The translations under genes were made by a program, and so were the position numbers. Of a stretch of 29,416 nt of DNA, positions 7,529 to 17,284 are shown piece by piece. The stretch comes from Actinomycetes bacterium (GTDB lineage: Bacteria; Actinomycetota; Thermoleophilia; Solirubrobacterales; 70-9). The stretch covers positions 1 through 29,416 of the forward strand of contig JAEZIQ010000160.1 of the NCBI GenBank assembly GCA_023436605.1. The letters run 5' to 3'. The notes beneath the pieces are model-generated. The model was given only the letters and a program-made list of their open reading frames with translations. It had not been told where the DNA came from and did no database searches. Positions within the stretch are counted from its first letter, which is position 1; each line of letters begins with the position of its first letter.

Positions 7529-7896
7529 TGGGCCGCGACTCCGAACTCGTCTGGTCCAGCGATGACGGCGACCTGAGACGGGAATCGAAGCAGCCGAAGA
7601 AGCGCCGGCCGAAGAAGGGGAGGGACTCCGGGCCGGCACCAGCCCCGGCGGCCGCCGGTTCGACGATCAAGGTCCGGCGTGAAACTTCCGGCCGGAAGGG
7701 CAAGACGGCGACCACGCTGAGCGACATCCCGCTGGGTGAGGGGGACACGAAGGCCCTGGCCAAGCGACTCAAACAGCACTGCGGGGTCGGTGGCACGGCG
7801 CGCGGCTCATCAATCGAACTGCAGGGAGACCACCGCGACAAGGTGATCGCCTTCCTTGAGAAGGAAGGTCATCGCGCGGTCAGGGCCGGCGGCTGA
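7528..7896 (+). CDS. SUI1/YciH-family translation initiation factor-like protein
   Basis: A 122-aa protein. Residues 1-45 are basic, Pro/Ala-rich and probably disordered; residues 46-122 form an eIF1/SUI1 domain (IKVRRETSGRKGK, then LAKRLKQHCGVGGTARG and the terminal VIAFLEKEGHRAVRAGG). In bacteria the family is YciH, which binds the small ribosomal subunit and is proposed to affect initiation stringency. The upstream reading frame is open further, but the ATG that overlaps the preceding stop (TGATG) is the natural coupled start. The length is typical. Confidence 0.88.
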   Translation: MGRDSELVWSSDDGDLRRESKQPKKRRPKKGRDSGPAPAPAAAGSTIKVRRETSGRKGKTATTLSDIPLGEGDTKALAKRLKQHCGVGGTARGSSIELQGDHRDKVIAFLEKEGHRAVRAGG

Positions 7897-7949
7897 GCCG
7901 CACAGGAACCGGCGAGTGACGGGGATGCGACCGTAGGCAAACCCGTCTC

Positions 7950-7978
7950 TTGACAGATACCCCATAGGGGTATAGGGT
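7950..7978 (+). promoter_or_regulatory. Copper-operon promoter with CsoR-type operator in the spacer
   Basis: TTGACA (7950-7955), a 17-bp spacer and TAGGGT (7973-7978). The perfect palindrome ATACCCC-ATA-GGGGTAT (7957-7973) fills the spacer. CsoR-family repressors recognise such C-tract/G-tract operators, and csoR is the third gene of the operon. Bound CsoR would cover both promoter elements; Cu(I) would release it. The ATG is 7 nt after the -10, so the mRNA should be leaderless. Confidence 0.85.
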
Positions 7979-7985
7979 TCACTGC

Positions 7986-8953
7986 ATGAATACGGTTTCA
8001 CGACTAGCCCTTTACGGCGCCGGACTGGTTCTCGTCTTTGGCGTCATGTTCTTTGCCGGCCGCGCCCTGGTTCCTGAGGACACAGTTGCCACCTGGACCC
8101 GCGAGGCCGAGGAGTCGGCCGATCAACATGAGTCAATGGAGAGCCCGGAGCAGGGTGGAGGACACGACGAGTCCGGCGGACACGCCGAACAGGGTTCAAC
8201 TCACGTTCGCGGACTTTCGGTCGAACAGGACGGTTACCGGCTGAGTCCGGTCGAAGCGCCGGAAGTTGCCGGACAGGCGGGCGAGCTTTCCTTCCGGGTG
8301 ATCGGCCCCGACGGCGAACCGTTCACGGACTTCGCGGTCAACCACGAGAAGGAACTTCACCTGATCACCGTCCGTTCGGATGGCGCCGGCTTCCAGCATG
8401 TTCATCCCACCCTGAATCAGGCGACCGGTGTCTGGAGCGTGCCACTGACCTGGCCGCGGGGTGGCACCTACCGCGTCTTTGCCGACTTCGTTCCCGGCGG
8501 TTCAACTGATGCTCCCGCTGTGACCCTGGCCCGGAACGTCGAAGTTGCCGGCGAGTTCAGCCCGGCGACCACGCCACTTTCCCGGACCGACTTGGTCGAT
8601 GGCTTCGAAGTCTCGATCGCGGGCGACCTGAAGGCGGGGGAGAACGGCGACCTGACGGTCACCGTGACCCGCGACGGCAAGCCGGAGACGCACCTCGAGC
8701 CTTACCTCGGAGCCTTCGGCCACCTGGTTGCGCTTCGTGAAGGCGACCTTGCCTACCTGCATGTCCACGCCGAGGACGATCACCCGGGCTCTGAAACCAC
8801 CAGTGGGGCAGCAGGCGAAGAACACCACGGGCCAACGGCAGGTCCCGAAATCGGATTTGCGGCTGAAGCCCCGACCCCCGGCCGGTACCTGCTCTACCTC
8901 GACTTCAAGGTCGCAGGGAAGGTCCACACCGCCGAGTTCGTACTGGAGGCTAA

Positions 8954-8957
<4 letters not shown>
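7986..8957 (+). CDS. Membrane-anchored His-rich protein of a copper-resistance operon
   Basis: A 323-aa protein with an uncleaved N-terminal anchor (about 8-25) followed by a His/Glu-rich linker (about 47-73, GGGHDESGGHAEQG). Two related His motifs follow: ELHLITVRSDGAGFQHVHP (His125, His138, His140) and, near 245-265, GHLVALREGDLAYLHVHAEDDH. This looks like an internal duplication of an immunoglobulin-like metal-binding unit. It probably binds copper outside the membrane before or after export by CopA; this is inferred from the histidines and the operon. It is translated from a leaderless mRNA and overlaps copA by 4 nt (ATGA). Related proteins are usually left as hypothetical. Confidence 0.72.
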
Positions 8958-11296
<2,339 letters not shown>

Positions 11297-11297
11297 A

Positions 11298-11600
11298 ATG
11301 GCAGACAACGCAACACACGAACACGGCTACCTCCACGACAAGGAGCGGTACCTCGCCCGGCTCAAGCGGATCGAAGGCCAGGCCCGGGGAATCCACCGGA
11401 TGGTCGAGGAAGACAAGTACTGCATTGACATCCTGACCCAGATCAGCGCCCTCACCTCTGCCCTGGAGGGGGTTGCGATCGGTCTGCTCGACGAGCACCT
11501 CAGGCACTGCGTCGTCGATGCAGCCCGGGAGGGCGGTCCGGAGTCCGACCAGAAGATCAAGGAAGCATCCGACGCAATCGCTCGACTGGTCAAGTCCTGA
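11298..11600 (+). CDS. csoR: CsoR-family copper-sensing transcriptional repressor
   Basis: A 100-aa all-helical repressor. The Cu(I) ligands are present with the exact CsoR spacing: Cys42, His67 and Cys71 (25 and 4 residues apart, as in M. tuberculosis Cys36/His61/Cys65). The N-terminal basic helix has RLKRIEGQARGIHRM. The open frame extends far upstream inside copA, but the ATG at 11298, 1 nt after the copA stop and behind GAAAGGA, gives the normal length. As the last gene of the operon it should autorepress through the palindrome at 7957-7973 until copper binds. Confidence 0.93.
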   Translation: MADNATHEHGYLHDKERYLARLKRIEGQARGIHRMVEEDKYCIDILTQISALTSALEGVAIGLLDEHLRHCVVDAAREGGPESDQKIKEASDAIARLVKS

Positions 11601-11604
11601 GGTC

Positions 11605-11610
11605 TATGAT
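11605..11610 (+). promoter_or_regulatory. -10 candidate for the secreted-protein gene
   Basis: TATGAT lies 37 nt before the ATG at 11648, with a ribosome site between. No convincing -35 is seen 17 bp upstream, so read-through from the copper operon is the alternative. Confidence 0.3.
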
Positions 11611-11647
11611 CCCCCGACCAACGACGAAGCAGCAGGGGAGCGCAAGA

Positions 11648-12109
11648 ATGGGTTTCAGGGAGAAGTCAGTAAGGGCAATGATGGTGCTCGCAGCGATCGC
11701 CGCGTGCTTCGCGGTGTGCGCTCCAGCCACGTCCGCCAAGGCGTCGAAACCACCGGTCTTCTGGATCGACCTCGCGGGCACGGCCCAGCAGCATCCCAGG
11801 ATGGTTTTCTTCACGGCCAACTCCGGTCCGCAGGTCCAAAACATCAAGTGGACGGGCTGGGGCAAGAATCGTTCGGTCGGCAGAGGCACGTATCTCCGCA
11901 CCTCTCCGCCACCTCCCGGAGGCAAGAACCCCCGGGGACCGGCCCGGATCGTCGTCTGGAAGCCGGTCAGCTGTGTGCCCGAATTCGGCACCCGCGAAGG
12001 TAAGAAGATCCGCGTCTACCGCAAGGCCAAGATGCTGCGACCGGTCGAGGGCGGAGGCCGCAAATGGGTTGATATTTCCGGTTACACGGGCTGGGTCGTC
12101 TGCAAGTAA
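11648..12109 (+). CDS. Secreted protein of unknown function
   Basis: A 153-aa protein with a signal peptide of about 30 residues (MGFREKSVRAMMVLAAIAAC, then a CAPATSAKA cleavage region). The mature part is basic with TGWG and WKPVSC motifs and two late Cys (about 111 and 152) that could pair; it ends in GYTGWVVCK. No family is recognised. An upstream in-frame ATG at 11606 would add 14 residues, but the ATG at 11648 follows AGGGGAG (11634-11640) and gives a clean signal peptide. The gene starts only 47 bp after csoR, but nothing in it suggests copper binding. Confidence 0.7.
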   Translation: MGFREKSVRAMMVLAAIAACFAVCAPATSAKASKPPVFWIDLAGTAQQHPRMVFFTANSGPQVQNIKWTGWGKNRSVGRGTYLRTSPPPPGGKNPRGPARIVVWKPVSCVPEFGTREGKKIRVYRKAKMLRPVEGGGRKWVDISGYTGWVVCK

Positions 12110-12142
12110 CGCCACGCCTCGGCGATCAGTCCGTTTGGGAGC

Positions 12143-12553
12143 TCAGGCAGCCTGGTTGATCCGGAGCATGTTTCCGGCGGGATCCCGCAGCGCACAGTCC
12201 CTGAGTCCGTAGGGTTGGTCGACTGGCTCCTGGACGATCTCCGCACCGCGACTCTGGATCTCCGTGAAGTCTTTGTCGAGGTCGCTTGATGTCAGGGTTA
12301 GCATCGCAAACGTGCCCTTGGCCATCATCTCGGCGATCGCCTGCTTCTCGTCATCGGTCAACCCCGGGGTGGCCTCCGGCGGATAGAGCACGATCGAAAC
12401 GTCGGGCTGGCCCTCGGGTCCCACCGTGATCCATCGCATCTCGCCTTTGCCGACGTCGAGGCGGACCTCGAAACCGAGCACGTCGCGATAGAAGCCGACC
12501 GCGGCTTCGGGGTCGTTCTGGGGAAGGAAAGTGTTGCTGATCTTTATGTCCAT
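12143..12553 (-). CDS. VOC-superfamily (glyoxalase/bleomycin resistance-like) protein
   Basis: A 136-aa single-module VOC protein. The typical opening is visible: NTFLPQNDPEAAVGFYRDVLGFEVR (about 6-30), with a second half ending in LRDPAGNMLRINQ. Such proteins bind a metal and act as lyases, dioxygenases or resistance proteins; none can be chosen here. ATG at 12553 matches the family N-terminus; a GTG at 12562, directly after the AraC stop codon, would add three residues. The gene lies immediately downstream of an AraC-type gene, so the two form an operon; an AraC regulator with a VOC partner is a common actinobacterial pairing. Confidence 0.82.
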   Translation of the reverse strand: MDIKISNTFLPQNDPEAAVGFYRDVLGFEVRLDVGKGEMRWITVGPEGQPDVSIVLYPPEATPGLTDDEKQAIAEMMAKGTFAMLTLTSSDLDKDFTEIQSRGAEIVQEPVDQPYGLRDCALRDPAGNMLRINQAA

Positions 12554-12563
12554 GGCGGCCACA

Positions 12564-13007
12564 TTAGTCCGGGTCCTGACCGGTGACTTCTCGATTCCTG
12601 ATCGGTCTGGAAATCTGCTTCTCGACGCAGGCCGGGAGGCCGGCCTTACCGCCGGTGGCCTGCTTGCGGTAAATGCCGGGTGAGATTCCGACCAGTTCGG
12701 TGAAGCGGGTCGTGAAGGTTCCCAATGAGGAAACGCCGACCTCGAAACAGACTTCGGTGACGCTCAGATCGCCGCGCCGCAGCAGGGCCATCGCCCGCTC
12801 AATGCGCCTTGTCATCAGGTAGCTGTAGGGGGACTCGCCGTAGGCGTCCTTGAAACGGCGGCTGAAATGTCCGGGGGACATGTGGGCGTCTCGGGCCAGG
12901 CACTCGACGTCGAGTGGCTGCGCGTATTCGCGGTCCATCCGGTCCCGGACCTGCCTCAGCCTCCGCAGGTCGGCGAGACGCTGATCGCTGGAAACTGCCG
13001 CTTTCAT
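12564..13007 (-). CDS. AraC-family helix-turn-helix transcriptional regulator
   Basis: A 147-aa protein consisting almost only of the AraC DNA-binding domain: the first helix-turn-helix at about 33-55 (LDVECLARDAHMSPGHFSRRF) and the second at about 82-107 (LSVTEVCFEVGVSSLGTFTTRF), joined by the conserved GESPYSYLMTRRIERA linker. There is no N-terminal effector domain, so it is one of the short, constitutively DNA-binding AraC proteins, perhaps ligand-independent. It is the first gene of an operon with the VOC protein and divergent from the CBS-domain gene. Confidence 0.88.
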   Translation of the reverse strand: MKAAVSSDQRLADLRRLRQVRDRMDREYAQPLDVECLARDAHMSPGHFSRRFKDAYGESPYSYLMTRRIERAMALLRRGDLSVTEVCFEVGVSSLGTFTTRFTELVGISPGIYRKQATGGKAGLPACVEKQISRPIRNREVTGQDPD

Positions 13008-13016
13008 CCGCCCATC

Positions 13017-13041
13017 GTTTCACCTCGTCGATGGCGGGTAG
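13017..13041 (+). promoter_or_regulatory. Stress-sigma-type promoter of the CBS-domain gene
   Basis: GTTTCA (13017-13022), a 13-nt spacer and GGGTAG (13036-13041), followed by a leader with a strong AAAGGAGG site (13065-13072). It matches the sigma-B/F class except for G at the last -10 base. Confidence 0.6.
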
Positions 13042-13076
13042 CCCAGAGCGAACAGTGCCATACGAAAGGAGGCAGC

Positions 13077-13499
13077 ATGAGCAAGACAGCAAGAGAAGTG
13101 ATGACCGGCGGTGCCGAGTGCATCGGCGAGTCTGAGTCCGTCAGCCGCGCGGCTTCAAGAATGGCCGAGCTCGGTGTAGGTGCAATGCCGATCTGCGGTG
13201 AAGACGACCGTCTGAAAGGCATGCTCACTGATCGCGACATCGTTGTGAAGGTGGTCGCGGAGGGCAGGGACCCTGAACAGGTGACCGCTGGCGAATTCGG
13301 CCAGGGAAAGCCCGTCACCGTCGGAGCTGACGATTCGGTGGAAGTGGCGATCGAAACGATGAAGGAGCATGCCGTCAGGCGGCTGCCAGTCATCGACGGC
13401 CACGACCTGATCGGGATCGTCAGCCAGGGTGATCTCGCCCAGGAGGTTTCCGGAGATGCGGCCGGGAAGCTCGTAGAGGCGATCTCCTCAGCACCCTGA
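13077..13499 (+). CDS. Two-CBS-domain protein
   Basis: A 140-aa protein made of two CBS motifs (a Bateman module): about 8-60 (VMTGGAECIGESESVSRAAS, then LTDRDIV) and about 75-128 (VTVGADDSVEVAIETM, then GIVSQGDLA). Stand-alone CBS pairs bind adenine nucleotides and often respond to energy state or stress; the partner is unknown. The frame is open upstream, but the ATG at 13077 follows a near-perfect AAAGGAGG and begins with the usual SKTAREVM sequence. It is preceded by a sigma-B-like promoter and is divergent from the AraC gene. Confidence 0.9.
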   Translation: MSKTAREVMTGGAECIGESESVSRAASRMAELGVGAMPICGEDDRLKGMLTDRDIVVKVVAEGRDPEQVTAGEFGQGKPVTVGADDSVEVAIETMKEHAVRRLPVIDGHDLIGIVSQGDLAQEVSGDAAGKLVEAISSAP

Positions 13500-13500
13500 G

Positions 13501-13515
13501 TCCCCGGATCGGGGA
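13501..13515. terminator. Small hairpin between the convergent CBS and LigD-polymerase genes
   Basis: TCCCCG-GAT-CGGGGA is a 6-bp stem with a 3-nt loop, immediately after the CBS stop codon at 13499. There is no T-tract. It may end the CBS transcript. Confidence 0.4.
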
Positions 13516-13550
13516 TGCCGTCGCCCCCTGGCGGCGTCCCCGGTCTGAAC

Positions 13551-14516
13551 CTAGCGGGGAAGTTTCTGCGACTCGGTCAGGACCGGGGCGAACGGGTCGT
13601 CGTCTTCGACGACCAGGTGTTTGAGCACCCATTCCGGCTTGAATTGGAGGGCGGACGCGTCGCCTCGGTCGTATGCCCGTTCGAGCTGGTCCCAGGTGAC
13701 CGGTGTCGAGACCGACGGCTCCGGCTTGGCCCTCATCGAGTAGACAGCTACCGTCGTCTTGTGCTCGGAGTTCTGGCTCCAGTCGATCAGGATCTTTCCT
13801 TTGCGCAGAGCCTTTCTCATCTTCGAGACGATCCGATCGGGCATCTCGTCCTCGAAGGCTCTGGCCAGGGAATGGGCAAAATCGCTGGTCCGTTCGTACC
13901 GCGCCCTCGAGTTGAGGGGCACGTAGACCTGAATGCCCTTGGAACCGGAGACCTTGGCCTCTGCATCGAGTCCCTGACCCTCGAGAGTGTCGTGAATCAA
14001 GAGAGCGATCTCGGCGCAGCCCAGAATGTCGACCCCTTCGCCGGGATCGAGGTCGAAAACCATGAAATCCGGGGTCTTTCGCCGAGTCGCCCGGGCGAGC
14101 GAGACGTGAAGCTCGATACAGGCCAGATTGGCAATCCAGATCAAGGTCGGGAGGTCGTTGACCAGGCAGTACCGGACGCTGCCACGGGCAGAGGACCTGC
14201 TCTTGATGGAGGCCGTGGTGACCCAGTCGGGACGATGATCGGGGCACTGCTTCTCCCAGAAGCTCTCGCCTTCGACCCCGCCGGGATAACGCTTCATGCT
14301 CAGCGGCCGGTTCTCCAGATGCGGAAGGAGCAGGGGGGAGACCGCCGCGTAGTAGTCGATCAGGTCCCGCTTGGTGAAGCCCGTTTCCGGATAAAGCACC
14401 CGGTCAAGGTTCGTGAGTTTGATCAGCCGGCCCTCGACTTCAAGCTCCGCCTTGTCCGGTCCACCAACCGCTCCGCTGGTCACCCGGTTCTTCTTCGCCA
14501 GCCGCAGGCCGCTCAC
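13551..14516 (-). CDS. LigD-type end-joining polymerase/primase (stand-alone PolDom)
   Basis: A 321-aa archaeo-eukaryotic primase-fold polymerase of the LigD family. It fills gaps and adds nucleotides at double-strand breaks during non-homologous end joining. Visible are the metal-binding FDLDPGEG (Asp155, Asp157), ELHVSL with His137, the SGSKGIQVY loop, and the third carboxylate in ILIDWSQN. Length fits an isolated PolDom (about 300 aa). It overlaps the upstream ligase gene by 4 nt, so ligase and polymerase are made from one mRNA as separate polypeptides instead of the fused LigD of mycobacteria and Pseudomonas. No phosphoesterase domain is encoded in the window. Confidence 0.92.
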   Translation of the reverse strand: MSGLRLAKKNRVTSGAVGGPDKAELEVEGRLIKLTNLDRVLYPETGFTKRDLIDYYAAVSPLLLPHLENRPLSMKRYPGGVEGESFWEKQCPDHRPDWVTTASIKSRSSARGSVRYCLVNDLPTLIWIANLACIELHVSLARATRRKTPDFMVFDLDPGEGVDILGCAEIALLIHDTLEGQGLDAEAKVSGSKGIQVYVPLNSRARYERTSDFAHSLARAFEDEMPDRIVSKMRKALRKGKILIDWSQNSEHKTTVAVYSMRAKPEPSVSTPVTWDQLERAYDRGDASALQFKPEWVLKHLVVEDDDPFAPVLTESQKLPR

Positions 14517-15454
14517 CCTTCTTCCCGGACCACTTCTTCAGGAGCCTTGTCGGGACGGAAGCCCAGAAAGACCGGATTCCGAAGTCGACCTTCCCGAGTC
14601 CATTGGGTGAACCTGACTTCGATCACCATCGAGGGCGAACACCACCGCGCATCCCTGGGGATGTCTTTTAAGTCACGCGTGGCGAAGGGACTGTCGTAGA
14701 TCTCGCCGCTTTCAAGCTCGGGCGTCAGTTCCGTGAGGAGCCGGTCGTTCAGGCCGGTACCGACCCGGCCGGCGAAACGGAAATCGCCCGGGTCCGGATC
14801 CGTGTAGCCGACCAGCAGGGCACCGAGGGTCGAGCTGCGATGTCCCTTGCCCGGCAGCCAGCCGCCGATCACGAACTCCTGGCGACGCTGGTGCTTGACC
14901 TTGAGCCAGTAGCGGCTGCGTTTGCCCTCGATGTATGGACTTTCCGGGTTCTTCGCGACTATGCCTTCGAGCCCGAGCTCTTCGGTCGCCGCGAGCGCCT
15001 CTTCCAGCGACGCTTCGATACGCCCCGGTGTCGACCATCGGTCACCGTGGATGTCCAGGGATTCGAGACGCGCCCGCCGATCGGCATACGGCACCTTCCG
15101 GAGGTCACGGCCATCGGCCCAGAGCAGATCGAAGATCATGAAATGGGCGGCGAGTCCCCGCTCCCGGCGCGACTGCATCAACTGGAAGTCGGGGCGTCCC
15201 TCCTGATCGAGGACGACGATCTCCCCGTCGAGGATCGTTCCTCTCGCGGCTGGGTCCTCGCCCAAGCCGGCCAACTCGGGGAAGTCGGCGGTGATCTCGT
15301 TCAAGCGGCGCCCCTGGAGCCGAAACGGGTTTCCGCAGAAGGCGATCGCCCGGTACCCGTCCCACTTGATCTCGAACTGCCAGTCACCACCGGAGGGCGG
15401 ATCCTCCAGCCGCGCCTTCATCGGCTCGATCGGGAATGGCATCGACTTTGGCAT
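14513..15454 (-). CDS. ATP-dependent DNA ligase, LigD-type ligase domain (stand-alone)
   Basis: A 313-aa nucleotidyltransferase that seals breaks in Ku-dependent end joining. Motif I is EIKWDGYRA with the adenylated Lys30; IFDLLWADG (motif III), LEGIVAKNPES (motif IV) and WLKVKH (motif V) follow, then an OB-fold ending around RNPVFLGFRPDK. The frame stays open upstream with ATGs at 15490 and 15577. ATG 15454 is preferred because it gives the usual LigD-ligase start (MPFPIEPMKARLED) and lies 12 nt after a sigma-B-like GGGTAC. The gene is divergent from ku1 and overlaps the polymerase gene by 4 nt. Confidence 0.9.
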   Translation of the reverse strand: MPKSMPFPIEPMKARLEDPPSGGDWQFEIKWDGYRAIAFCGNPFRLQGRRLNEITADFPELAGLGEDPAARGTILDGEIVVLDQEGRPDFQLMQSRRERGLAAHFMIFDLLWADGRDLRKVPYADRRARLESLDIHGDRWSTPGRIEASLEEALAATEELGLEGIVAKNPESPYIEGKRSRYWLKVKHQRRQEFVIGGWLPGKGHRSSTLGALLVGYTDPDPGDFRFAGRVGTGLNDRLLTELTPELESGEIYDSPFATRDLKDIPRDARWCSPSMVIEVRFTQWTREGRLRNPVFLGFRPDKAPEEVVREEG

Positions 15455-15466
15455 GGCTTCTCGCAG

Positions 15467-15492
15467 GTACCCTCTCAAACGCTTCGCCATTC
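15467..15492 (-). promoter_or_regulatory. Stress-sigma-type promoter candidate of the ligase-polymerase operon
   Basis: Read on the minus strand: GAATGG (15487-15492), a 14-nt spacer and GGGTAC (15467-15472). It ends 12 nt before the ATG at 15454. The -35 is weaker than at the other sites, and it directly abuts the -35 of the divergent ku promoter. Confidence 0.45.
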
Positions 15493-15506
15493 GACCCAGG
15501 GGGTAC
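15481..15506 (+). promoter_or_regulatory. Stress-sigma-type promoter candidate of the ku1-ku2 operon
   Basis: GCTTCG (15481-15486), a 14-nt spacer and GGGTAC (15501-15506). The ATG of ku1 is 9 nt after the -10, so the transcript should be almost leaderless; this also explains the poor ribosome site. Confidence 0.5.
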
Positions 15507-15515
15507 GGTGAATCT

Positions 15516-16295
15516 ATGGCACCCCGGTCAATATGGAACGGAACCGTCTCTTTCGGACTCGTGCGGGTCCCGATCAAGCTCTACTCGGCCATCGACCCGA
15601 AGGGCATCGCGTTCCGGGAAATTCACACCAAGGACCAATCGCTGCTCAAGCATCGCCTCGTCTGCAAGAAAGAGGGGAAGGTTGTGGAGCGGAGCGAGAT
15701 CGCAAAGGGGTACGAAGTGCGCCCGGACCGGTACGTCCTGCTTGACCCGGATGAGATCAAGGCCGCAAGCGGGGACCGGCCAAAGACGATCGATATCGAG
15801 GAGTTCGTTGACGTCGAGGCGATCGATCCGTTCTTCTTCACCAAGTCGTACTACCTGGGTGTCCGTGACTTCAGCGAGCCCTACGCCCTTTTCGCCGCGG
15901 CCTTGACCGAGACCGGCAAGGCAGGAATCGGCCGCTTCACCTTCCATAACCGGGAGTACCTCTGTGCGATCCGGGCCGACGGCGACCGCCTGATGCTCCA
16001 CACACTTCGTTTCGACGACGAGGTGATTAAGCCGGATGACATCGACCTGCCCGGAGGCGGCAAGGCCCCGACGAAAAAGGAGGTGGAGCTTGCCCGGAAA
16101 CTGGTCCAGGGGCTGACCGAGGATTTCGAGCCCGGCGAATACCAGGACGAGTACCGGGCGGCGGTCATGGACCTGATCGATCGCAAAGCAGCCGGCAAGA
16201 AAGCACCGAAAAAGCCTCGCAGGAAAAAGCAGAAGGCCAACGACCTTTCCGAAGCCCTGGAGAAGAGTCTCGCCGCCCAGGGAGCGAAGAGCTGA
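15516..16295 (+). CDS. Ku protein, first of two (end-binding protein of bacterial NHEJ)
   Basis: A 259-aa bacterial Ku. It forms a ring on double-strand break ends and recruits the LigD-type ligase and polymerase. The characteristic opening SIWNGTVSFGLVRVPIKLYSA is at about 5-25 and the core includes FREIHTKD, FFFTKSYYLGV and FHNREYLCAIR. The C-terminal tail (about 225-259) is Lys-rich (AGKKAPKKPRRKKQKAND), typical of tails that contact DNA or ligase. The frame is open 75 codons upstream inside the divergent ligase gene; ATG 15516 gives the standard N-terminus. It overlaps ku2 by one base (TGATG). Confidence 0.93.
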   Translation: MAPRSIWNGTVSFGLVRVPIKLYSAIDPKGIAFREIHTKDQSLLKHRLVCKKEGKVVERSEIAKGYEVRPDRYVLLDPDEIKAASGDRPKTIDIEEFVDVEAIDPFFFTKSYYLGVRDFSEPYALFAAALTETGKAGIGRFTFHNREYLCAIRADGDRLMLHTLRFDDEVIKPDDIDLPGGGKAPTKKEVELARKLVQGLTEDFEPGEYQDEYRAAVMDLIDRKAAGKKAPKKPRRKKQKANDLSEALEKSLAAQGAKS

Positions 16296-17203
16296 TGCCG
16301 CGGCCGCTCTGGAAAGGCACTGTCTCGTTTGGCCTGGTCAGTGTGCCCGTACAGATGTGGTCGGCGGTAAGAAACCAGCGGATCAGCTTCCGCGAGATCC
16401 ACGAGAAGGACGGCTCACCCGTCAACCACGTGCGCTACTGCGCCGAGGAGGACAAGCCGGTCGACCCGTCGGAGATAGGTCGCGCTTACGAACTGGACGG
16501 CAAGTTGATTCCCATCACTGATGATGAACTCGAGCAGCTCGCGCCGGAGAAGACCCAGACGATCGAGATCGAGAGTTTCACGCCGCGGATCCAGGTAGAC
16601 CCGCTCCGCTTTGACCATCCTTACTACCTGATCCCGGGCGACAAGACGGTGGGTACCCTCCGGGCCTACCGACTCCTGGTTGCAGCGATGGGAGAAAGTG
16701 ACCTTCTGGCCCTCGGGAAGTTCGTCATGCGAAACAGGGAGTACCTGGCGGCGATCCGGGTTTATGGCGAGGGATTGGCGCTTTCGACCATGCACTTTCC
16801 GGCCGAGATCCGCTCCTCCGAGGAGATCCCGGGGCCGGAAGAGGCTCCAGCGAAGGAAGAGCTTCAGAACGCGATCTCGATCATCGGCGAAAGGACCACC
16901 GAATGGGATCCGGCTTCCTACGAAGACCAGCACCGGGCCCGGCTGCTGAAAGTCATCGACAAAAAACGCAAGGGGACGAAGATCAAGGTTCCCTCCGGTG
17001 GCGAAGAGGAGAAACCGACCGCAGCGCCAGACCTGATGGCGGCCCTGAAGAAGACGCTCGCCGAGTCGCGCGGAAAACGGCGAAAACCCAAAGACCTGAG
17101 CCGGCTTTCTCGAGACGAGCTGTACGAGATGGCCAGCGAACGTGGACTGAAAGGTCGCTCTTCGATGAACAAACAGCAGCTCCTGCGCGCGCTCCGGAAC
17201 TGA
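16295..17203 (+). CDS. Ku protein, second copy, with C-terminal SAP/Rho_N-like tail
   Basis: A 302-aa Ku paralogue. The core starts PLWKGTVSFGLVSVPVQMWSA and includes FREIHEKD, FDHPYYLIPG and MRNREYLAAIR. After a basic linker (about 245-268, SRGKRRKPKD) comes an extra C-terminal module of about 32 residues (LSRDELYEMASERGLKGRSS, MNKQQLLRALRN), the Rho N-terminal/SAP-like fold expected to bind nucleic acid. Ku1 lacks this module. The two genes are translationally coupled (TGATG), so a Ku1-Ku2 heterodimer is possible although most studied bacterial Ku proteins are homodimers. The core is diverged from Ku1, which argues against a recent duplication. Confidence 0.93.
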   Translation: MPRPLWKGTVSFGLVSVPVQMWSAVRNQRISFREIHEKDGSPVNHVRYCAEEDKPVDPSEIGRAYELDGKLIPITDDELEQLAPEKTQTIEIESFTPRIQVDPLRFDHPYYLIPGDKTVGTLRAYRLLVAAMGESDLLALGKFVMRNREYLAAIRVYGEGLALSTMHFPAEIRSSEEIPGPEEAPAKEELQNAISIIGERTTEWDPASYEDQHRARLLKVIDKKRKGTKIKVPSGGEEEKPTAAPDLMAALKKTLAESRGKRRKPKDLSRLSRDELYEMASERGLKGRSSMNKQQLLRALRN

Positions 17204-17204
17204 C

Positions 17205-17229
17205 GTTTCCGCTCCTTGCCGTCGGGTAC
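17205..17229 (+). promoter_or_regulatory. Stress-sigma-type promoter of the small Rho_N-domain gene
   Basis: GTTTCC (17205-17210), a 13-nt spacer and GGGTAC (17224-17229), just after the ku2 stop codon. A leader with AAGGAG (17271-17276) follows. Confidence 0.65.
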
Positions 17230-17284
17230 CCCGAAGGCAATTTCCGTATCGGCAGTGCGCCGAATCAGAGAAAGGAGCACCCAA

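Noticed and set aside
15455..15577. Longer ligase start sites (ATG 15490 and 15577)
   Set aside because: These would place the ku promoter, or the ku start itself, inside ligase coding sequence and add residues atypical of LigD ligase N-termini.
15708..15713. GGGTAC inside ku1
   Set aside because: It is inside coding sequence far from any start codon, with no downstream gene to drive. It shows that GGGTAC alone is not evidence of a promoter.
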